This document shows, piece after piece, positions 44,772-54,895 of a stretch of DNA of 64,000 bases. Origin of the DNA: Bradyrhizobium sp. B097. Its GTDB lineage: Bacteria; Pseudomonadota; Alphaproteobacteria; Rhizobiales; Xanthobacteraceae. The notes beneath the pieces are model-generated. The model was not told the origin of the DNA, ran no database searches, and saw only the letters and a list, made by a program, of their open reading frames with translations. The stretch spans positions 62,001 through 126,000 of the forward strand of contig NZ_CP152412.1 of the NCBI RefSeq assembly GCF_038957035.1, given 5' to 3'. The stretch's first letter is position 1. The number at the start of each line of letters is the position of its first letter. The position numbers were made by a program, and so were the translations under genes.

Positions 44772-46019
44772 CTATTTGCGCGTCAACTCAGCCACCACTT
44801 CCCTCGCCGCCCTCTCCCCGCTGTCCCGCGCGCCATGCGCAGTCGAGAAGAAATGCGGCGAGGTGGCTTCGCCGGCGAAGAACAGCCGGCCGTCGACCGG
44901 TGCGGCCAGCACGGCGCGCTTGTCGGCGTGACCGGGCAGAGCGTGCGAGTAGGAGCCGCGGGCGAACCGGTCGTGCGCCCAGCGGGATTCGCTGAGCGGC
45001 TTCAGCTTGCGACGGAAATCGTTGCCGAGAAAGGAAACGATCTCGTCGATGCTGTGGGCGGCGATCGCGCCGTCGCCGGCATCTTCGAGCTCTCGCGCAA
45101 AACGTCCGCCGAAGAAGCCTTCGATGCAGGGCTGGCCGAACGGGCGGATGTGATAGGTGCCCATCTCGGTGCGCATGGTGGCGCCGCGCAGGTTGCCTTC
45201 CTTGGGCAGCGCCTCGGGCTCGGCGAGTGCCAGCGTCACCTTGTCGGCAAGGCCGAGCGGCAGGCTGCGCGCGGCATCGAGCTTGTCGGGCAACGCCGGC
45301 GAAAAGCGGATCGCCTCGTCGCCGATCAGATTGGTCGGCACGGTGACGATCACCTTGTCCGCCTCCAGTGTGCCGCGCGATGTCTCGATGCGCAGGCGCT
45401 TGCCGGAGTGATCGATCAGCCGGACCTCGCAGTTCAGCGCGACCGATACTTGTTCGCCATAGGCCGCGACCAGCGCGCCATAGCCGCGCTTGACGCGCCA
45501 ATTGACGTTGCTGTCCTCATAGGCGTCGAAGTCGAGGATCGAGAGCTGGTCGAGCTCGCAGCCGTTCACATAGGTCGAGATCGCATCGATCATCGGGTTC
45601 CAGCGGTTGCCGGGCTCGAGATAGCGATCGGCGGATGCGTCCATGCCGCCGTGCGCGGCCTGCTCGATGCGATCGTAGAACTGGTCGAGCGCAAGCATGA
45701 ACGCGTCGCGGTCAGCCTGCGGGAATGCCTTGCCATATGCGCGCTCGCGCCACGGCGGCAGGTCCTTGTTGAGCTCGAAGCCGAGCTGCTGGGCGATGCC
45801 GACGAAGCTGTTCTGGTCGGCCGAGTGCAGCCAGCCGCAGCCGACGTCGAACACCACGTCAGGCGCGGCCTGGATCGTATGCGCGCGGCCGCCGAGGCGG
45901 TCGCGGGCTTCCAGAACGATGCTGGAAAGGCCGGTGCCCTTCAGCGCATGCGCGGCGCCGAGGCCCGCAGCGCCGGCGCCGATGACGGCAACATCGACCG
46001 TGGAGGGAAGGGAACTCAT
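44772..46019 (-). CDS. FAD-dependent flavin amine oxidase family protein
   Basis: 415 residues. The FAD-binding dinucleotide motif is VDVAVIGAGAAGLGAAHAL (about 8-26), then LEARDRLGGRAHTIQ, the GG doublet motif of amine oxidases. The C-terminal part has the FAD motif RLFFAGEATSPHFFSTAHGARDSGERAA. The substrate (amine, polyamine or amino acid) is unknown. ATG 46019 gives the typical N-terminus. It lies 38 bases before the typA-terminating region on the same strand but with a repeat between. Confidence 0.9.
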   Translation of the reverse strand: MSSLPSTVDVAVIGAGAAGLGAAHALKGTGLSSIVLEARDRLGGRAHTIQAAPDVVFDVGCGWLHSADQNSFVGIAQQLGFELNKDLPPWRERAYGKAFPQADRDAFMLALDQFYDRIEQAAHGGMDASADRYLEPGNRWNPMIDAISTYVNGCELDQLSILDFDAYEDSNVNWRVKRGYGALVAAYGEQVSVALNCEVRLIDHSGKRLRIETSRGTLEADKVIVTVPTNLIGDEAIRFSPALPDKLDAARSLPLGLADKVTLALAEPEALPKEGNLRGATMRTEMGTYHIRPFGQPCIEGFFGGRFARELEDAGDGAIAAHSIDEIVSFLGNDFRRKLKPLSESRWAHDRFARGSYSHALPGHADKRAVLAAPVDGRLFFAGEATSPHFFSTAHGARDSGERAAREVVAELTRK

Positions 46020-46075
46020 GTCCCGGCTCTAGCACGTCTGGAAAGACGCCTGAAGTCACCACGCGCATAACTGTT

Positions 46076-46172
46076 ATCACCCGTGAATGCGGGTGATCCA
46101 GTATTGCCGAGACGGCGATGATAGAGCCGATAGGCCGCGGCGTACTGGGTGCCCCGGTCAAGCCGGGGCACG
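46076..46172. repeat. Palindromic intergenic repeat (GTGCCCCGGTCAAGCCGGGGCAC type)
   Basis: Two short hairpins, CACCCGTGAATGCGGGTG and TGCCCCGGTCAAGCCGGGGCA, between typA and the amine oxidase gene; the second lies close beyond the typA stop. Confidence 0.6.
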
Positions 46173-46183
46173 ACAGATGGGGC

Positions 46184-48010
<1,827 letters not shown>

Positions 48011-48145
48011 GGCTCTTCTTCTGGTCGTGCAATGGTTAGATGCGCGATCTCGCCGGACCAGTTTGGCCGGCCGCTCGCTCACGTGGCCCAATCGGGGCCC
48101 GGATCACGCTCATACCCAAGAAATTTGACGGGGACGCATCACCCC

Positions 48146-48174
48146 AAAAAGGAAGCCCGGTCAGAGGACCGGGC
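48146..48174 (-). terminator. Intrinsic terminator of the radical SAM operon
   Basis: On the minus strand GCCCGGT, a six-base loop and ACCGGGC are followed by TTCC and TTTTT. It lies 119 bases beyond the last small membrane-protein gene and 136 before the typA start. Confidence 0.85.
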
Positions 48175-48193
48175 ACCTTGCGCGTTGCGGCGC

Positions 48194-48221
48194 AATATAG
48201 TCAGAAAACGCCAAAAAACAA
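48194..48221 (-). promoter_or_regulatory. Candidate promoter ahead of a terminator
   Basis: On the minus strand TTGTTT, 16 bases, TATATT. A transcript starting here would meet the terminator at 48174-48146 after a dozen bases, then typA. It may be chance or a leader/attenuator. Confidence 0.3.
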
Positions 48222-48292
48222 CGGTTTATTGGCGGTTCAAGTGCCTGATTTTCGCTCCGGAAGCCGGTTTTGAGGGGCTTTTCGGGGCCGAT

Positions 48293-48532
48293 TCAGCCTC
48301 GCTTCTGCGCCCGCGCGAACACAATCAGCCCGAGCCCGCCAAGCGTCACCAGCACCGCGAGCCCGGTGATCGGGTCGTTGGACCCACCCAGAGTAACACT
48401 GAGGACCACGCAGAGGGCGCCCGGGACCAGCAGCAGCACCCCGACGATCAGCATGAAAATCGCGCAGCCAGGCGGCAGGCGCGGCTCTCGCCACGGCGGC
48501 TCTGTTGGCGGGGGCGGGTCGGAATTGCTCAT
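48293..48532 (-). CDS. Small membrane protein 2 of the radical SAM operon
   Basis: 79 residues. A Pro-rich cytoplasmic N-terminus (DPPPPTEPPWREPRLPPG) precedes two membrane helices: CAIFMLIVGVLLLVPGALCVVLSV and LAVLVTLGGLGLIVFARA. It is similar in layout and motif (GCAxFM ... LLxPGxC) to the protein encoded immediately upstream, so the two are tandem paralogues. The ATG overlaps the upstream stop (ATGA, 48529-48532). Unknown function; it is the last gene of a four-gene operon. Confidence 0.72.
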   Translation of the reverse strand: MSNSDPPPPTEPPWREPRLPPGCAIFMLIVGVLLLVPGALCVVLSVTLGGSNDPITGLAVLVTLGGLGLIVFARAQKRG

Positions 48533-48801
48533 GAGCTCCCCTTGATCGCGGCGCGGATCAGCATCACGCCGGCAAAGCAGACCGCGAGCCCGAGCAGGAT
48601 CAGGAAGAGAATGGAGGGATCGGTCTTCGACTCGCTCAAAACGCCGAACCCGAACAGGAGGGCGCAGAGCCCGGGCAGCAGCAGGATCAGCCCGAACAGC
48701 ACCATGAACGCGGTAGCGCAGCCGCCACGTTGCGGTGGGAGCGGCGGAGGCAGCGAGGGCGGAGATCCGTCCGGATTGATGGGGCGGTCGTCGTCGCTCA
48801 C
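48529..48801 (-). CDS. Small membrane protein 1 of the radical SAM operon
   Basis: 90 residues. Asp/Pro-rich N-terminus (DDDRPINPDGSPPSLPPPLP), then two membrane helices: GCATAFMVLFGLILLLPGLCALLFGF and ILFLILLGLAVCFAGVMLI. Starts with GTG 48801 after AGGAGGTGCCAAG; the GTGA overlaps the radical SAM stop and the gene ends in an ATGA overlap with the next, so all are probably translated in a coupled way. Function unknown. Confidence 0.75.
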   Translation of the reverse strand: MSDDDRPINPDGSPPSLPPPLPPQRGGCATAFMVLFGLILLLPGLCALLFGFGVLSESKTDPSILFLILLGLAVCFAGVMLIRAAIKGSS

Positions 48802-50243
48802 CTTGGCACCTCCTCACCTTGCCGTGCCTCGCGATAGGTCTGCCCCGCCAGGCTTGCGCGGATGCCGTCGATCAGCCCATTGCGATAGAACAGATTGTAG
48901 GTGTCGAACGGGATGATCGCGCCGCTCTCGGTGACGAAGTGGATGCAGCTTCGCTTGACGTTGCCGACGCAGAAGTTGAAGCGATCGAGAAACTGCACGA
49001 TGGTGACGCGGAACACGCTCTCGTAGGTCAGGCCGTCCGGCACCTCGAAGCTCGGCAGGCAGCACAGCAATTCGCAGACCCGCTCAGAGGTGTTGAGCGG
49101 CCCCGACGACAGCGAGAACAAATCGACGAACTTCTCCCGCAGCACCGGATATTTCTCCGGACTGATCGTGTTGGGCATCACGGCGATGAGCTGTTCCTGC
49201 GGGATCAGCGAGGTCAGCGGCAGCACCTTGTCGCCGTTGCGCAGGCCATAGCCGATCGAGATGCTCTCGGGATTGCACGGCAGCGGGATCATATCCTTGT
49301 CGCCGAACACCCCGGTTTCGATCACGCGCCGGCGGATCTCCGACAGCATGATGCGGTCGGTGTCCTTGTTGAAATCCTGGTTGCGGCCGGCGTCCTGCAC
49401 CGGTTGCAGCGTGACGCCGCGGACGCATGTCCAGGTCAGCGCGTGGCGGACGATGTCGCCGATCTCGGCGTCGTTGACGCCGCGCTTGATGGTCGCGACC
49501 AGCGTGGTCGAGACGCCGTGGCGCTCGAGATTCTCCAGCGCCTGCTGGCGGATCTTGCGTAAGTCCGCGCCGCGCAGATTGACCAGCGCCTCGCGCTTCA
49601 GCGAATCGAACTGCAGATAGACTTCCAGCCCGCGCTTGTTCTCGGCGAGCTTCGCCACGAAGTCGGGCTCGCGCGCGATTCTGAGGCCGTTGGTGTTGAT
49701 CATGACGTGACGGATCGGGCGGGCACGCACCGCGTCCAGAATGGCGAAGAAATCCGGATGCAGCGTCGGCTCGCCGCCCGAGATCTGCACCAGGTCGGGC
49801 TCGCCCTCGCTCGCCACCAGCGCATCGAGCATTTTCTCGATCTTCGCCAGCGGCGTGAAGCTTAAGCGTGCCGGCGAGGACTCCGCAAAGCACACCGGGC
49901 AGGTCAGGTTGCAGTGCTCGGTGATCTCGATCAGCGCCAGGCAGGAGTGCTGCTCGTGGTCCGGGCATAGCCCGCAATCATAGGGACAGCCGAATTCGGT
50001 GTGGCGCTGGAAGGCCAGCGGCCGGTCGCCGGGCTTGATGAAATCCTTGCACAGCCGCCAATAGGCCGCATCGGTCGAGACCAAGGTCGACTGCACGCCG
50101 TGCTGCTTGCAGCGCTTCTCGTACCAGACCTCGTTGCCTGATATCTGGATCTTGGTCGGCACCAGGGTCAGGCAGGTCTCGCAAAGCGACTGGGTCTGGC
50201 CCCAGAAGATGTAAGGGCGGGACTTACGCAGCGGCGCGTTCAT
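48798..50243 (-). CDS. Radical SAM protein, tetraether-lipid-synthase-like
   Basis: 481 residues. A zinc-ribbon-like N-terminus (SLCETCLTLVPTKIQISGNEVWYEKRCKQHG) is followed by CPYDCGLCPDHEQHSC and the [4Fe-4S] motif CNLTCPVC (about 111-118). ISGGEPTLHPDF and SAM-fold strands (HVMINTNGLRI, TTLVATIKRGVN) follow. The C-terminal part holds several more Cys (RVCELLCCLPSF, FCVGNVKRSC). The combination of the CGLC segment, a radical SAM core and a Cys-rich C-terminus is that of the family that includes archaeal tetraether lipid synthase (Tes) and bacterial lipid-joining homologues, though the bacterial relatives are mostly uncharacterised. The gene overlaps the Lgt-like gene by 20 bases and the next gene by four. 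Confidence 0.85.
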   Translation of the reverse strand: MNAPLRKSRPYIFWGQTQSLCETCLTLVPTKIQISGNEVWYEKRCKQHGVQSTLVSTDAAYWRLCKDFIKPGDRPLAFQRHTEFGCPYDCGLCPDHEQHSCLALIEITEHCNLTCPVCFAESSPARLSFTPLAKIEKMLDALVASEGEPDLVQISGGEPTLHPDFFAILDAVRARPIRHVMINTNGLRIAREPDFVAKLAENKRGLEVYLQFDSLKREALVNLRGADLRKIRQQALENLERHGVSTTLVATIKRGVNDAEIGDIVRHALTWTCVRGVTLQPVQDAGRNQDFNKDTDRIMLSEIRRRVIETGVFGDKDMIPLPCNPESISIGYGLRNGDKVLPLTSLIPQEQLIAVMPNTISPEKYPVLREKFVDLFSLSSGPLNTSERVCELLCCLPSFEVPDGLTYESVFRVTIVQFLDRFNFCVGNVKRSCIHFVTESGAIIPFDTYNLFYRNGLIDGIRASLAGQTYREARQGEEVPR

Positions 50244-50943
50244 GCTTCAAGCTCACATTCGGGGCCGTCGCCAGCATGACGGCGGCATAAACCATGACAA
50301 ACAGCGACAGCAGGTGGAACAGCGAGAACGGGCCGATCAGCGCGCCATAGGGCTTGATGAACTCCCACACGAAGCGCTGCAGGCCGTAGTAGAACAGCAC
50401 GAGGTAGAATCCATTGGTGATGACAGCGGCGTTGCGGTTCAACACGGCCCAGACGTAGAAGGCCGCGAACGCCGCCATCGCCAAGCTTTCATAGAGCTGT
50501 ACCGGATGGCGCACGACGCCGTCGCCGAAATCATGGCCCCAGGGCAGTGCGGTCGGCGTGCCATAGGTGAAATCCTCGAGCCCCGCGAAATAGCAGCCGA
50601 GCCGGCCGACCGCGACGCCGACCGCAAGCGGCAGCGCAAACCGCGCCCCGGTGCGCAGCGAGATGCCGTGCAGCCATTTGTAGAGCTCGATCGCGACGAT
50701 GCCGCCGGCCAGCGCGCCCTCGACCGAGCGGGCGATGCCAGATATGCCCGAGAACCACAGGTTCAACGTCCCGAAGATGTAGGCGCCGATGCCGGCGCCG
50801 AACACCAGCGCGGCGATATACGTCAGCTCGAAGGATTGCCGCGGGAATTGCAGCCCCCGCACCCGCGATAGCCACCACATCGCGATGGCCGCCGCGCACC
50901 ATGCTGCGACGTCGAAAACGGCGTGAAGTTCAGCCCCACTCAT
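50224..50943 (-). CDS. Prolipoprotein diacylglyceryl transferase (Lgt)-family membrane protein, divergent
   Basis: 239 residues with about seven membrane helices. The Lgt core is GVAVGRLGCYFAGLEDFTYG ... DGVVRHPVQLYESL; canonical Lgt has GRxGNFxNxE, so the essential Asn position is Cys here, while the Arg and the RHPxQLYE block are kept. Lgt moves diacylglyceryl from phosphatidylglycerol to lipoprotein Cys. This paralogue probably handles a related lipid substrate; the housekeeping lgt should lie elsewhere. It is the first gene of a four-gene overlapping operon with a radical SAM enzyme. The ATG 50943 lacks a strong Shine-Dalgarno. Confidence 0.82.
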   Translation of the reverse strand: MSGAELHAVFDVAAWCAAAIAMWWLSRVRGLQFPRQSFELTYIAALVFGAGIGAYIFGTLNLWFSGISGIARSVEGALAGGIVAIELYKWLHGISLRTGARFALPLAVGVAVGRLGCYFAGLEDFTYGTPTALPWGHDFGDGVVRHPVQLYESLAMAAFAAFYVWAVLNRNAAVITNGFYLVLFYYGLQRFVWEFIKPYGALIGPFSLFHLLSLFVMVYAAVMLATAPNVSLKHERAAA

Positions 50944-50984
50944 GAAGCGAGTGTAGCGTGATTTTCGCGGTCCGCGATAGCTGT

Positions 50985-51130
50985 CCTCCCTCTCCCCGTT
51001 CTTACGGGCTCGAGACGAGCGAAGCTCGCTCTCTCGCCGAGTTCTGACCGCGGTGAGACCTGTACCTCCTCACCCGGATCGCATCTGGCGATGCAATCCG
51101 ACCTCTCCCCGCAAGCGGGGCGAGGTGAGC
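50985..51130. repeat. Intergenic repeat (CCCTCTCCCC family)
   Basis: CTCCCTCTCCCCG at the left and CCTCTCCCCGCAAGCGGGGCGAGGTGAG at the right, with inner hairpin CGAGCGAAGCTCG. A related element is at 56571-56701. Confidence 0.65.
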
Positions 51131-51137
51131 CAGGGCA

Positions 51138-51902
51138 TCAGTTCGCCGGGTTGTCCTCGCTCGGATACACCCCGCGCAGCACTTCCTCGAAGTGATCCTT
51201 CACTGCGTCGTTGCACAGGCAGGAGCGCAGCTTGAGCTTGTCCGGGTCGCGGATCACGATCGCGCCGCGGCGCGTGTCCAGCACGCCCTCCGCCTTGAAG
51301 TTCTGGATCACGCGGCTGGTGTAGCTGCGGCCGACGCCGAGCAGGGTCGAGAGCTGCTCATGCGTCAGCGGCACCACGCCATCGCCATTGGTGCGCTCGA
51401 TCGCCGAGATGATCCATTTCGCGGTGCGCTGCTCGATCGAGTGGATCGCATTGCAGGCGGTCGACTGGAAGATCTGCGCCAACATGCAGTCGGCATAGCG
51501 CGCGAAGATGTTGCGCACCGAGATCGACGTCAGCTTGGCGGCGTCGAGCTTGCTGATCGGCAGCCGCACGAACGGCCCGCCGAACTTGACGGTGATGCGG
51601 GTATAGGCCGGCAGGAATCCCTGGCTGACGATGCCGCCGACCGCGCCCTCGCGGCCGACCAGGATGGTCTCGACGTCGCGGCCGTCCTCGTTGGCCACCA
51701 GGTAGGACGCAAGGCTCGGTCCGCATGGGAAATGCACGATCTGGACGTCGTCGCCGGGATTGTAGAGCAGATCGCCGGCCGCCGCCTCGACCATCGCAAG
51801 ATGCGATGCGATCAATGCGTAGTCGGCGGCATTGAGCCGGCGCAACAGGTTGTTGAACGGCCGGTCATTCGTCCCGGCCACATCGGTCCGTTTCGCAATC
51901 AT
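51138..51902 (-). CDS. Crp/Fnr-family transcriptional regulator
   Basis: 254 residues. A cyclic-nucleotide-binding-like beta-roll (about 25-140: NPGDDVQIVHFPCGPSL, DGRDVETILVGREGAVGG) leads through a dimer helix to a winged helix (about 190-235: LTHEQLSTLLGVGRSYTSRVIQNFKAEGVL). The N-terminal four-Cys signature of Fnr is absent, so it does not look like an oxygen-sensing Fnr. Ligand and targets are unknown. ATG 51902 is preferred to GTG 51962 because the family domain starts soon after; the ribosome-binding site is weak for both. It is divergent from the receiver-protein gene, 200 bases away. Confidence 0.9.
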   Translation of the reverse strand: MIAKRTDVAGTNDRPFNNLLRRLNAADYALIASHLAMVEAAAGDLLYNPGDDVQIVHFPCGPSLASYLVANEDGRDVETILVGREGAVGGIVSQGFLPAYTRITVKFGGPFVRLPISKLDAAKLTSISVRNIFARYADCMLAQIFQSTACNAIHSIEQRTAKWIISAIERTNGDGVVPLTHEQLSTLLGVGRSYTSRVIQNFKAEGVLDTRRGAIVIRDPDKLKLRSCLCNDAVKDHFEEVLRGVYPSEDNPAN

Positions 51903-52102
51903 TGGGAAATCCTGCAGAGCCAACGCGGACCATATTGAAGAAGTTCCAGCTTTTATGTGCACTAGTGAACAGACGCGGCAGCTTACGATGTGATGGGTTT
52001 CATCCCGGGAACAACCGGCGTGCTTTCGGGCGCCGGTCGCGGGCCATCCGGCCGGACTGATCCGGTCCTCTCATCCATCATCGAAGCAATGGACACCGAG
52101 CC

Positions 52103-52477
52103 ATGGAATCCGCTCCCAATGCCGGCATGCCCGGTGACGTTCTCGTGGTCGAGGACGATCCGATCATCTCGCTCTATTTCGAGGACACCATCCTGGGCTT
52201 CGGCGCCCGGACGGTGCGCACCGCTGCGAACGTCGCCCGCGCGCTCGAATTGATCGCCGAGCGCGCGCCGGATTTCGCGCTGCTCGACGTCGGCCTCGTC
52301 AGGGGCGAGAAGACCTTCGCGATCGCCGAGCGGCTGGATGCGCTGAAGGTGCCCTTCGCGTTCGTGACGGGTTATGGCGCTGATATCAGGCTGCCGGAAT
52401 CGCTCGCCGGCAAGCCGCGGTTGACCAAGCCGTGTTCGAGCGAAGCGCTGGAAGCCGCGCTGAAAAACGGACACTGA
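52103..52477 (+). CDS. Stand-alone response-regulator receiver (CheY-like)
   Basis: 124 residues, a single receiver domain: VLVVEDDPIISLYFED (acidic pair), the phosphorylated Asp in FALLDVGLV, FVTGYG (Thr switch region), and Lys in LTKPCSSEAL. No output domain and no histidine kinase nearby, so its partners are unknown; such small receivers often regulate stress response or act in phosphorelays. It is divergent from a Crp-type regulator. The next gene encodes an unrelated exported protein. Confidence 0.93.
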   Translation: MESAPNAGMPGDVLVVEDDPIISLYFEDTILGFGARTVRTAANVARALELIAERAPDFALLDVGLVRGEKTFAIAERLDALKVPFAFVTGYGADIRLPESLAGKPRLTKPCSSEALEAALKNGH

Positions 52478-52570
52478 CCGATCGGCGGGCTTCGGCCTCG
52501 CCGTCGGTGCGTTCGTCGTCTACCATCCGATCTATCGGATTCGGCGACGCACAGGCATCGGGAAGCCGTC

Positions 52571-53731
52571 ATGGCGATCAGGACATCTGCCGCTGCGCCC
52601 GCAGCGGCGCTCTCTCTCGGGCTGCTCCTCGCGCCGGTTGCAACGCATCCGATGGCCGCTGTGGCGTTGTCGTCGCTGGCCTCGGCTGTCGCCATCGGTT
52701 TCGTGTCGCCGGCCATCGCCGAGCCGGCCGCGCTCACGAGCGAGCAATCGGCCGCGCTCAAGACTTACGACAATGCCCTGAAGAACTTCGTCTCGATCCT
52801 GCGCCAGCGGCGCGCGCAGATCGATTCCCGTCAGCCGCTGCCCGACCTGCCGGGCCAGGCCATCTACCTTGCCCGTGTCGAGATGATGAGCGCCTACAAG
52901 GATCTCACCGATGCGCTTCCGTCCAGGATTGGAAAACCCAACCGATTCGGAATCCCGCCGGCCTATTTCGACGCCGACAATGAGCCGCTGCTCGACGAGT
53001 ACAGGAAGCTGTTCGATGTGATGGAGGCGCCGCCCGCGAACGCGCAAAGCTCCGAGACGCCGTTCAAGGACGTGGTCGACCTGGCGACGGTGATCGCGCG
53101 CGCCAGGGGCCTGGATGCCGTTGGCGCCGCTGCCGCCGGCCGGATCAGCCTCGGCCTGTTCTTTGCCGAGACAAGCGGCAAGCAGAATGCCGGGAATGCG
53201 CGGTCGAACACCTACAAGGGCAGCCTGCAGACCGGTCCGTCCGAAGATCGCAATGGTCGAAAGAAGTGGGCCGCCATCAAGCCATCGATCGCGGCCCTCG
53301 ATCCTGCGCTCGGCCGTCGCGACGACATGGAAGAAGCGCGCGTCGGCAATCTCGATCACCGGTTCAATCACTGGACCGCGGTGCGCGATGCGCTCATGAA
53401 CCAGCACGCGGATATTTTCCCGCAGGTCCCGGCGATCGCAAAGGCCCTGCCCAATCCGATCGATCAGATGAAGCTCTTCGAGCTCATCCAGATCATTCCC
53501 AGCCCGACCAGGTCAGCCCTGAAATCAGGCGACCTCGTCAACTACAGAATTTCCGAGCCCAGGATCATGGGATATCTGCGCAACAACAGCATCTTCGCCT
53601 TCGGTCGGGCCGACAGGGCAAGGACATCCGCGAGCTTCCGCGAAATCCTCGACGCGATGTGGCTCTTCAGCCCCAAGTTCGAACAGGCGCTGGCCAAATT
53701 CGCGGAGATCAAGGCCGGCAAACCGGGCTGA
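52571..53731 (+). CDS. Secreted protein, possibly lytic-transglycosylase-like
   Basis: 386 residues. A long hydrophobic leader (about 1-50, with a likely cleavage near AIAEP) targets it to the periplasm. After a helical region (55-150), the segment GLFFAETSGKQNAGNARSNTYKG ... LQTG (near 193-220) is reminiscent of the SLT catalytic stretch ES-x-G ... G-x-x-Q, with a Glu in place and Thr for Ser. That is a hunch; no clear family is recognised. It converges on a peptidoglycan amidase gene, which would suit a cell-wall role. ATG 52571 has GGGAAG upstream. Confidence 0.6.
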   Translation: MAIRTSAAAPAAALSLGLLLAPVATHPMAAVALSSLASAVAIGFVSPAIAEPAALTSEQSAALKTYDNALKNFVSILRQRRAQIDSRQPLPDLPGQAIYLARVEMMSAYKDLTDALPSRIGKPNRFGIPPAYFDADNEPLLDEYRKLFDVMEAPPANAQSSETPFKDVVDLATVIARARGLDAVGAAAAGRISLGLFFAETSGKQNAGNARSNTYKGSLQTGPSEDRNGRKKWAAIKPSIAALDPALGRRDDMEEARVGNLDHRFNHWTAVRDALMNQHADIFPQVPAIAKALPNPIDQMKLFELIQIIPSPTRSALKSGDLVNYRISEPRIMGYLRNNSIFAFGRADRARTSASFREILDAMWLFSPKFEQALAKFAEIKAGKPG

Positions 53732-53747
53732 GCCGATCGCTCGGCGG

Positions 53748-54746
53748 TCAGAGCGGACCGAGGAGCGCCCATCGCGGCTCGCAGAATTCCTTGACGGCAG
53801 AGGCGACGCTGCTGCTGATCGCGTTGCGACGCTCGGGCGAGTCCATCTTGAGTTCTTCGTCCCGGTTGATGATCGATCCCGCCTCCAGCAGGACGGCGGG
53901 CATCGCGGTTTTTCGCAGCACGATGAGCTTATCGTAGCTGTAGACGCCGGTGTCCTTGTTCAGCAGGGGATGCTGGTCGTGGCCCATGATGGGCTGGCTG
54001 TATTGCTCGGCATATTGCAGCCCCTCGGCCTTCAACTCCCTGGCGACCAGCTCGGCGAACAGCAGGCTGGTCTCGAAGTCCGGATTGCTGCGGGAGACGA
54101 ACACCGAGTAGCCGCTGAAGCGGTCGCTGAAGTGGCGTTTCTTGCCCTCGAATTCCCAGTCCTCGAGCATCTTGTTGGGCACGGAATCATGATGGATCGA
54201 CAGCAGGAGATCCGCGTGCAGATTGTTGGCGGCGGCAACCCGCCTGAACAGGCTGGGCCTTGCCTTGCCTTCGGTCAGCAGCAGCCTGGTTTCGGCAAAG
54301 CCTTCGGCCTTCAGCTTCTCCTCGATCAGCCGCGCAAGGCGCAGGTTGAAGGCGAACTCGGCGACGTTGCGTGCGCTGATCGCGCCTTCCGATTCAGCGG
54401 TATGTCCGACGTCGAGAACGATCCGCAATGTCGAGGGATCGCATTTGGCTGAGGCCGGCTTTGAAGCGGAAGGCGGCAGGGCGACCGGCCCAAGGGCGGC
54501 AAGCCGCGTGGCGCGTGGCTTTGATGGCGCGTGGTGCCTTGCCAATCTGGCCGGCTTTGCCGATTTCGCGCGCCTTGGCGCTTTGGGATGCTTCGATGAG
54601 CTCTTGAAGAGATCAGGCAGCCAGCCGGCATCGCTGATCTCGATCGGCAGCAGCGCGAACACAGCGATCGCGACGACAAGCAAACGGTGCGGCCGAAGCC
54701 CCACGACGATGCCACCGAGCACGCGAATCAATTCGCAGCGCCTCAT
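53748..54746 (-). CDS. N-acetylmuramoyl-L-alanine amidase (Amidase_3)
   Basis: 332 residues. An N-terminal membrane segment (about 18-38) is followed by a basic Lys/Arg/Pro-rich linker and an Amidase_3 domain from about residue 110: zinc His in VLDVGHT, zinc Glu in RNVAEFAFN, zinc His in SIHHDS, catalytic Glu in VLLEAGSII. It cuts the muramoyl-alanine bond of peptidoglycan in the periplasm. Start ATG 54746 has GGAGGGGCGGAGC upstream; the frame back to 54815 is less likely. It converges on the secreted protein gene. Confidence 0.93.
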   Translation of the reverse strand: MRRCELIRVLGGIVVGLRPHRLLVVAIAVFALLPIEISDAGWLPDLFKSSSKHPKAPRRAKSAKPARLARHHAPSKPRATRLAALGPVALPPSASKPASAKCDPSTLRIVLDVGHTAESEGAISARNVAEFAFNLRLARLIEEKLKAEGFAETRLLLTEGKARPSLFRRVAAANNLHADLLLSIHHDSVPNKMLEDWEFEGKKRHFSDRFSGYSVFVSRSNPDFETSLLFAELVARELKAEGLQYAEQYSQPIMGHDQHPLLNKDTGVYSYDKLIVLRKTAMPAVLLEAGSIINRDEELKMDSPERRNAISSSVASAVKEFCEPRWALLGPL

Positions 54747-54895
54747 GCTCCGCCCCTCCGGGCCCCCAGCATAACGGCTCTGATAGAGGTACCGGAAGAG
54801 GCAGGTCGCGTCCATCCCCCGTCAATCGCGACGCCCCTGCCTTGGGGCAAGGGCGTTCAGCACGGGGAGGTGGTTCCGTCGCGGCTGCGACCTGA

